Source of the DNA: CAUJGQ01 sp042408665
GTDB lineage: Bacteria; Chloroflexota; Dehalococcoidia; CAUJGQ01
NCBI GenBank assembly: GCA_042408665.1
Contig: JBHOQW010000235.1
Coordinates: 62,001-126,000 of the forward strand
Direction of reading: 5' to 3'
Length of the DNA stretch: 64,000 nt
Position numbers and translations under genes: made by a program. Positions 58,833-64,000 of the stretch are shown one piece after another (the stretch's first letter is position 1; each line of letters begins with the position of its first letter). The notes under the pieces were generated by a model, which saw only the letters and a program-made list of their open reading frames with translations, searched no databases and had not been told where the DNA came from.

Positions 58833-60401
58833 CTAATGCACCCGCCGCTCGTAGCCCTGCCAGTAGCGCTCGCGCAGCTCGGCCTTCTGGATTTTGCCAG
58901 AGCCGGTCTTGGGCAGCGACTCGGCGAAGTCCATCGAGCGGGGGACCTTGTAGCCGGCGATGTGCCGACGGCAGAACGCCTGCAGCTCCTCGACGGTGGC
59001 CGTCATGCCCGGGCGCAGCACCACCACGGCATGCACGCGCTCGCCCCAGCGCTCGTCCGGCACGCCGATCACCGCCGCCTCCAGCACCGCGGGGTGCTTG
59101 TACAGCGCGTCCTCCACCTCGGTGGAATAAACGTTCTCACCGCCGGTGATGATCATGTCCTTCTTGCGGTCCACGATGAAGATGTAGCCCTCATCGTCCA
59201 CGGTGGCCAGGTCGCCCGAGTACATCCATCCATCGCGCAGCACGGCGGCGGTGGCCTCCGGCTGCCGCCAGTAGCCGAGCATCACGTTGGGACCGGCCAT
59301 GATGATCTCACCCACCTCGCCCGGCGCCACCTCGCGGCCGTCGTCGCGCGCCACCCGCACCCGCACCCCTGGGATCTCCCGGCCACAGGACAACAGCCGA
59401 CGCACCAGGCGCTCCTCACCCTCCAGCACCATGTCCTCCGGGTGCAGTTGGGTGGCGAACGGCGAGGTCTCCGTCATGCCGTACAACTGCGAGAACCGGC
59501 ACGGCAAGGCGGTCAGCGCCGCCCGCAGCCGGTCCGCCGGCATGGGCGAGGCGCCGAACGTGATCAGGCGCAGCGAGCGCGTATCGTAGGCGGGGAGGTC
59601 GGGGTGGTTCACGATCATGTTGATCATGGTGGGCACGATCAGGGTCTTCGTTACCCGCTCGCGCTGCACCAGCTCCAGGAACGCCGTCGGGTCGAACTGG
59701 GGCAGGAAGACATGCCGTGCCCCCACCCAGGTGACCGTCCAGGCGGCCCAGGCGTCGGCCAGGTGGAACATGGGCGCGGCGTGCAGCCAGACGTCCTCGC
59801 TGCCCAGCCCGTGGATGAGCAGGGCGTGGTAGGCGTTGCTCATCACGTTGCGCTGGGAGAGCATGACGCCCTTGGGCCGACCGGTGGTACCGGAGGTGTA
59901 GTAGAGCTGGACGAGGTCTTGCTCCTGCCACGGGTGCGCCACCCCCTCCATGGGCGTGGCCGCGACCAGCGCCGCCTCGTAATCCAGGAGGTCCGTGCGG
60001 CCGGCCGCGGCCGCCCCGGCCACCACCATGCCGCGCAGGCTGGGCACCGTGGCAGCACCCGCCTCGGCTAGGGCCAGCATCTCCACGCTCGTGACCAGCC
60101 ACGTCGCCTCGGCGTCGGTGAGGATAGCGCTCAGCTCGGCCGGCGCCAGTCGGTGGTTGAGCGGGATCAGCACCGCGCCGGCGCGCTCCGCGGCCAGGTA
60201 GGTCTCTATATACCGATGGCAGTTGGGCATGACGATGCCCACCCGGTCACCCGGCGCCACCCCCTGCGCCGCCAGCGCCCCGGCCAACCGCGCCACCCGT
60301 TCGCCCACTTCGCGGTACGTGAGCCGCGTGGCGCCGCACACCACCGCCTCGCGGTCGCGAAACAGCCGCACCGCACGCTCCAACGTGTGATGGATAAACA
60401 T
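58833..60401 (-). CDS. AMP-forming acyl-CoA ligase (long-chain fatty acid type)
   Basis: A 522-residue ANL-superfamily enzyme that activates a carboxylic acid with ATP and transfers it to CoA. The phosphate loop YTSGTTGRPKG is at residues 168-178, the adenylate-binding segment is LYGMTETSP, and the hinge region reads YSGDLATVDDEGYIFIVDR. The C-terminal catalytic lysine is in PKTGSGKIQKAEL. Sequence layout matches medium- or long-chain ligases; the substrate is not certain. No beta-oxidation genes are beside it. Confidence 0.92.
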   Translation of the reverse strand: MFIHHTLERAVRLFRDREAVVCGATRLTYREVGERVARLAGALAAQGVAPGDRVGIVMPNCHRYIETYLAAERAGAVLIPLNHRLAPAELSAILTDAEATWLVTSVEMLALAEAGAATVPSLRGMVVAGAAAAGRTDLLDYEAALVAATPMEGVAHPWQEQDLVQLYYTSGTTGRPKGVMLSQRNVMSNAYHALLIHGLGSEDVWLHAAPMFHLADAWAAWTVTWVGARHVFLPQFDPTAFLELVQRERVTKTLIVPTMINMIVNHPDLPAYDTRSLRLITFGASPMPADRLRAALTALPCRFSQLYGMTETSPFATQLHPEDMVLEGEERLVRRLLSCGREIPGVRVRVARDDGREVAPGEVGEIIMAGPNVMLGYWRQPEATAAVLRDGWMYSGDLATVDDEGYIFIVDRKKDMIITGGENVYSTEVEDALYKHPAVLEAAVIGVPDERWGERVHAVVVLRPGMTATVEELQAFCRRHIAGYKVPRSMDFAESLPKTGSGKIQKAELRERYWQGYERRVH

Positions 60402-60566
60402 GGCTCCCGCCTCCGTGTGACCGGAGCGCTATGCCCGGTCACCTCTGCGGCGCCAGTGTACCGCACCCCGCGTTCGGAGCGTACAGGGCCGCGCAAAACG
60501 AATGGCGGTGATGGAAGCCGCTGACGCTCCCACCACCGCCCCGAACGGCGGCCGTTCGCACCGGGC

Positions 60567-60833
60567 TCAGGCGTAGCCGCGCCGACCCATCAGCGCCCGG
60601 TACAGACCGAGCACGATTAGGCTGCCGATCACCGCGATGATGATGCCGCCGATGTCAAGGTCCCCGTAGCTGCGGTTGCCGGTAAGGACGCTCCACAAGA
60701 AACCGCCCACCAGCGCGCCCGCGATCCCGATCAGAATCGTGGCGATCACGCCGCCGGGATCACGCCCCGGCATGATCAGCTTGGCCACAGCCCCGGCGAT
60801 CAGGCCCAGGACGATCCACGCGATAATCCCCAT
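60567..60833 (-). CDS. GlsB/YeaQ/YmgE-family small membrane protein
   Basis: An 88-residue protein of three hydrophobic helices, starting MGIIAWIVLGLIAGAVAKLI and with the conserved MPGRDPGG loop after helix 1. This is the transglycosylase-associated family, often induced by stress, with no established activity. ATG 60833 is preceded by GGGAAGGGGTG. The longer frame upstream to 61055 has no conserved content. Confidence 0.9.
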   Translation of the reverse strand: MGIIAWIVLGLIAGAVAKLIMPGRDPGGVIATILIGIAGALVGGFLWSVLTGNRSYGDLDIGGIIIAVIGSLIVLGLYRALMGRRGYA

Positions 60834-61072
60834 ATGCCGCACCCCTTCCCAATGCGAATCCACCGCTCGGCAACGCAGGCCCGGTCCTGTTCCAGGCAGG
60901 CGGTGCGCGACGGCGGGAACCGTCGCCAGCGCAGCATACGCCGGCCGCAGCGCGCGGCGCAACATCCAGTTGAGGTAGGAGTCGATACCACGTCCGGCGC
61001 GCGCCAACCCGTTCCGACGTTGCCCGTACGGGACGGCCGGGCCGGTAGCGCCCACCGGGCTGATGTGCTTCC

Positions 61073-61882
61073 ATGATCACAAGCCATCCCGTAAGGAGGA
61101 TAACGATCAACGCGCCACGCCTGCGCGCCCTACTGGAGCGCCTTCAGCGCGGTGAGACGAACGTGGATACCGTGCTGGCGGCGCTGCGCGACCTACCGTA
61201 CGAGGACCTCGGTTTCGCCAAACTGGACCACCACCGCGAGCTGCGCACGGGCATCCCCGAGGTGGTGCTGGGCACAGGCAAGACCCCGGAGCACGTGGGG
61301 CTGATCGCCGAGCGCATCGCGGCGCGTGCCGGGCGGCTGCTCGTGACTCGCGCCACGCCAGAGCAGTTCGCGGCGGTGCAGAGCCGCGTACCCGATGCCG
61401 TCTACCACACGGAGGCGCGCGTGATCACCGTGGAGCGCACGCCCGTGCCGCGCCGCCCCGGGGTGATGGTGCTGTGCGCCGGCACGGCGGACCTGCCTGT
61501 GGCGGAGGAGGCTGCCCTCACCGCCGAGATGATGGGCAACGCCGTCGAGCGCCACTACGACGTCGGCGTGGCGGGGATCCACCGCTTGCTGGACCGCCTG
61601 GACCGCCTGCGGCGGGCGCGGGCGCTGGTGGTGGTGGCCGGCATGGAGGGGGCGCTGCCCAGCGTAGTGGCGGGCCTGGTCTCGGTACCGGTGATCGCGG
61701 TGCCCACGTCGGTGGGCTACGGCGCCAGCTTCGGCGGCCTGGCCGCCCTGCTGGCCATGCTGAACAGTTGCGCCGCGGGGGTGGCGGTGGTCAACATCGA
61801 CAACGGTTTCGGCGCCGGCTACATGGCGGCGTTGATCAACCGCACCGCCCAGGAGCGGCACTGCGATCAAGCGGAGGCGTGA
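61073..61882 (+). CDS. larB: Nickel-pincer cofactor biosynthesis protein LarB
   Basis: A PurE-like (AIR carboxylase fold) enzyme that carboxylates and hydrolyses nicotinic acid adenine dinucleotide in the first step of nickel-pincer nucleotide synthesis. Motifs include DLGFAKLDHHRELRTGIPEV and the C-terminal VPTSVGYGASFGG and NIDNGFGAGYMA. The first ATG, 61073, has no ribosome site. A perfect AGGAGG (61094-61099) lies six bases before an in-frame ATC at 61106, where the protein would begin I/M-NAPRLRALLERL, close to the family's normal start (258 residues). The start is therefore uncertain. larC follows after 34 bases. Confidence 0.93.
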   Translation: MITSHPVRRITINAPRLRALLERLQRGETNVDTVLAALRDLPYEDLGFAKLDHHRELRTGIPEVVLGTGKTPEHVGLIAERIAARAGRLLVTRATPEQFAAVQSRVPDAVYHTEARVITVERTPVPRRPGVMVLCAGTADLPVAEEAALTAEMMGNAVERHYDVGVAGIHRLLDRLDRLRRARALVVVAGMEGALPSVVAGLVSVPVIAVPTSVGYGASFGGLAALLAMLNSCAAGVAVVNIDNGFGAGYMAALINRTAQERHCDQAEA

Positions 61883-61916
61883 GCGGCCGAGACCGCGCCT
61901 CCCGGTAGAACGCACC

Positions 61917-63122
61917 ATGCGCGTTGCCTATTTCGACTGCGTGTCCGGCGCCAGCGGCGATATGATCCTGGGCGCCCTGGTGGACGCCGGCGTGTCGCCG
62001 GACGCTCTGCACGCCGAGCTGGCCTCGCTGCCGCTGGACGGCTGGCGGCTCGAGGTCCAGCGCGTGCTCCGCGCCGGCCTGGCCGCCACGCGCGTGCGCG
62101 TGCACGCCGACGACGCCCAGCCACCCCGTCGTCTGGCCGATATCCTTGACATCCTGGATCGCTCCGGCCTGCCGGACGCCGACCGGGAGCGGGCGGCACG
62201 GGTCTTCCGCGCCCTGGCGAAGGCCGAGGCGCACGTGCACGGGATCGCCCCGGACGCCGTGCACTTCCACGAGGTGGGCGCGGTAGACGCCATCATCGAC
62301 GTGACCGGCGCGGTGGTAGCACTGCGCCTGCTCGGCGTTGAGCAGGTTTACGTGTCGCCCCTGCCGCTGGGCGGCGGCACAGCGCACACGGGGCACGGAC
62401 TGTTGCCGGTTCCCGCCCCGGCCACCGTGGCGCTGCTCGCCGCCGCGCGGGCGCCCGTCCGCGCAGGCGCTGACGAGCCACAGGTTGAGCTCATCACCCC
62501 CACCGGCGCCGCCCTGCTCACCACGCTGGGCCGATTCGAGCGGCCGGCCATGCGCCTGACCGGCAGCGGCGTGGGCGCAGGTGGGCGCGACCTGCCGGAC
62601 CGGCCCAACGTCCTGCGCGTGGTGCTGGGTGAGACGGAGGCGGCCGACCGCGTGCGCTCGATGGTCGTGCTGGAGACCAACATCGACGATATGTCGGCGG
62701 AGCTGTTCGGCCACGCCCTCGACCGGCTCTTCGCGGCCGGCGCCGCCGACGTGTGGTTCACCTCCATCCAGATGAAGAAGAACCGGCCGGCCACCATGCT
62801 CTCCGTGCTCTGCCGGCCGGAGCAGGAGGCCACGATGGTGGATATCCTCCTGCGCGAAACCAGCACACTGGGCGTGCGCGCGCACGAGGTGCGGCGCTAC
62901 GAGGCCGAGCGCGAGCGCGTCGAGTTTCAGTCGTCCCTGGGACCGGCCGTGGTCAAGGTGAAGCGCCTGGCAGGTGAGCCGCCGCGGGTGGCGCCCGAGT
63001 ACGAGGTCTGCCGCGCCCTGGCGGCACGCAGCGGCCTGCCGCTGCTCGAGGTTTACCGCATCGTCACGGCCGAAGCAGAGGCCATCCTAGTGCACTCCGG
63101 GCCAAAAATTTCAGAAACTTGA
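61917..63122 (+). CDS. larC: Nickel-pincer cofactor nickel insertase LarC
   Basis: A 401-residue CTP-dependent cyclometallase that inserts nickel into the pincer nucleotide used by lactate racemase and related enzymes. It begins with the family signature YFDCVSGASGDMILGAL, contains HFHEVGAVDAIIDVTGA, and in the second half LETNIDDMSAELFGHAL and IQMKKNRPATML. It is a single reading frame, unlike Lactobacillus plantarum, where larC1 and larC2 are joined by frameshifting. It forms an operon with larB; larE and a racemase are not in the window. Confidence 0.95.
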   Translation: MRVAYFDCVSGASGDMILGALVDAGVSPDALHAELASLPLDGWRLEVQRVLRAGLAATRVRVHADDAQPPRRLADILDILDRSGLPDADRERAARVFRALAKAEAHVHGIAPDAVHFHEVGAVDAIIDVTGAVVALRLLGVEQVYVSPLPLGGGTAHTGHGLLPVPAPATVALLAAARAPVRAGADEPQVELITPTGAALLTTLGRFERPAMRLTGSGVGAGGRDLPDRPNVLRVVLGETEAADRVRSMVVLETNIDDMSAELFGHALDRLFAAGAADVWFTSIQMKKNRPATMLSVLCRPEQEATMVDILLRETSTLGVRAHEVRRYEAERERVEFQSSLGPAVVKVKRLAGEPPRVAPEYEVCRALAARSGLPLLEVYRIVTAEAEAILVHSGPKISET

Positions 63123-63133
63123 CCGTTTCCCTC

Positions 63134-63163
63134 TTGACGGGCAGGGAGTACACCGGGTACGGT
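63134..63163 (+). promoter_or_regulatory. Possible promoter after larC
   Basis: TTGACG (63134-63139) is followed after 18 bases by TACGGT (63158-63163). It lies just past the larC stop and points at the structured segment below. The -10 box is weak beyond its three key positions. Confidence 0.35.
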
Positions 63164-63164
63164 C

Positions 63165-63332
63165 ACTGTGCCGGGTGACACCGCGAGCGAAGCCGGCCGA
63201 GAGCCCGGGACGCTCGGCGACGCCGCCCCTGCTCAGGCCGCATGCCGGCCAAACGGACCCGCGAGGGTCTGGGGAGAGTCCCGCTGTTGCACCCGGTACC
63301 ATGGCCGAGGGGCCGCAAGGTTCCTCGGCCAT
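63165..63332 (+). ncRNA. Candidate structured small RNA between larC and pheA
   Basis: This non-coding segment between convergent genes can fold into a chain of hairpins. GCCGAG pairs with CTCGGC, GGCCG with CGGCC, and CGGACCC with GGGTCTG across a GCGA tetraloop; GGGA pairs with TCCC. It ends in a 14-bp terminator-like stem with a GCAA loop. A promoter-like pair lies just upstream. GGGTGACACCGCG near 63174 resembles a T-box antiterminator motif with one mismatch, but no gene follows on this strand. No known RNA family was recognised. Confidence 0.4.
63301..63332. terminator. Hairpin between convergent larC and pheA
   Basis: A 14-bp stem (two G-U pairs on the plus strand) closed by GCAA, at 63301-63314 and 63319-63332. 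Being symmetric it can end transcription from either side. No strong T run follows on the plus strand. A second small hairpin (GCGGA/TCCGC, about 63346-63359) lies next to the pheA stop. Confidence 0.6.
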
Positions 63333-63360
63333 GTTGTGTCCTGAAGCGGAGGGTTCCGCG

Positions 63361-64000
63361 CTAAGAGGCGAGCGTGGCGCGCGGGTAGGAGCCGAACACC
63401 TTCAGCCACGAGGCCTTGGCGCGTACCCGCGCCAGCGCCTCCGCGCAGGCTGCGTCCGTGCGGTGCCCCTCGAAATCGACCAGAAAGATATAGACCCCAA
63501 GGGCGTCTTTGGAGGGGCGGGATTCGATCTTGGTCAGGTTGATCTCGCGCTGGGCGAACTCGATCAAGATGTTCACCAGGGTGCCCGGCCGGTCGTGCTG
63601 CGTGGTGAAGGCGATGGAGGTCTTATCACGGCCAGTAGGCGGGTGGTCCTCCGGCGCCAGCACCACGAACCGCGTGACGTTGTTGCGCCGGTCCTGAATG
63701 CCACGCGCCAGCACCGCGGCGCCGTGAAGCTCCGCCGCCCGCGCCGAGGCGATCGCCGCGGCGTCCTCGTGAGCGAAGATCTCCTGCACCGCCGCCGCGG
63801 TGGAGAGCGAGGCCTCCAGGCGCACGGTGGGAAAGCAGCGCTCCAGAAAGCCGCGGCACTGTCCCAGCGCCTGCGGGTGCGAGTAGATCACCCGCACGTC
63901 CTCGGCGCGCATTCCCGGGCGCACCAGCAGGCACTGCTCGACGGGCACGATCAACTCGCCACGGATGCGTAGGTCCGCGTCGTGGATGAGGATGTCCAGC
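63361..64000 (-). CDS. pheA: Prephenate dehydratase, 3' part (cut by window end)
   Basis: The C-terminal 212 residues or so of the enzyme that turns prephenate into phenylpyruvate for phenylalanine synthesis. The frame is open to the last base of the window, so the N-terminal part lies outside; the ATG at 63954 is internal. Visible are YSHPQALGQC of the catalytic domain, the catalytic NNVTRF motif, and a C-terminal ACT domain (DRPGTLVNIL, then KIESRP), which binds phenylalanine for feedback inhibition. There is no chorismate mutase or dehydrogenase domain in the visible part. Confidence 0.95.
   Translation of the reverse strand, partial: LDILIHDADLRIRGELIVPVEQCLLVRPGMRAEDVRVIYSHPQALGQCRGFLERCFPTVRLEASLSTAAAVQEIFAHEDAAAIASARAAELHGAAVLARGIQDRRNNVTRFVVLAPEDHPPTGRDKTSIAFTTQHDRPGTLVNILIEFAQREINLTKIESRPSKDALGVYIFLVDFEGHRTDAACAEALARVRAKASWLKVFGSYPRATLAS

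Noticed and set aside
63165..63332. T-box riboswitch
   Set aside because: The GGGTGACACCGCG motif has a mismatch in the tRNA-acceptor-binding part, there is no clear specifier stem, and the next gene (pheA) lies on the opposite strand.

Overview
The window is dominated by one structure. Bases 1 to 47736 form a perfect inverted repeat. Every gene, and every reading frame I compared on both strands, follows the mirror rule x -> 47737 - x with identical translations. The two 23,868-base arms meet head to head at 23868/23869 with no spacer. Position 1 is the first base of the window and is also the outer end of the left arm, so the repeat may continue leftwards. Only 23869-64000 (about 40 kb) is non-redundant. 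The right arm runs without a break into unique sequence and carries the complete cysS gene, so it is probably the true locus. The left arm then reads as a fold-back copy. A sequencing or assembly fold-back artefact is the most economical explanation. A hairpin-ended linear replicon or a genuine inverted duplication is possible but has no supporting gene or site here.

Organism: very GC-rich DNA from a bacterium. RpoC begins in the way I associate with Chloroflexota and carries a long coiled-coil insertion. A fused LutA-LutB protein, an HpaB-family oxygenase, larBC and several zinc-ribbon proteins fit Thermomicrobia/Sphaerobacter-like Chloroflexota. There is no rRNA or tRNA to confirm this, so the assignment is a moderate-confidence inference.

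Layout of each arm, from the outer end to the fold: cysS; rpoB and rpoC behind a consensus promoter; a Glu/Leu-type amino-acid dehydrogenase; an ECF sigma factor overlapping its zinc anti-sigma factor; a cysteine-rich miniprotein; an alkaline-phosphatase-fold phosphodiesterase; a fused lactate-oxidation iron-sulfur protein on the opposite strand; an orphan OmpR-type response regulator; a coiled-coil protein; a MarR repressor next to a zinc-ribbon/MFS exporter; a beta-hydroxyacid dehydrogenase; and an opposite-strand operon (zinc ribbon, HpaB-type hydroxylase, Lon-N domain protein, DUF2007-like protein) whose upstream region is cut by the fold.

Unique region 47737-64000: cysS continues into cysE, ispF and a membrane-anchored protein, all on the minus strand. 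This is the ispF-cysE-cysS order known from many bacteria, and it lies upstream of rpoBC. cysE has a leader with a cysteine-rich upstream frame and a strong hairpin. Then come a degenerate CitE-like protein, an oligopeptide ABC transporter (binding protein and two permeases, no ATPases) with a consensus promoter, a VanY-type carboxypeptidase, a PilZ protein, a secreted glycoside hydrolase, a DinB protein, an acyl-CoA ligase, a GlsB/YeaQ membrane protein, larB and larC for the nickel-pincer cofactor, a structured intergenic segment that may encode a small RNA, and the 3' part of pheA.

No transposase, integrase, CRISPR array, rRNA or tRNA was recognised.
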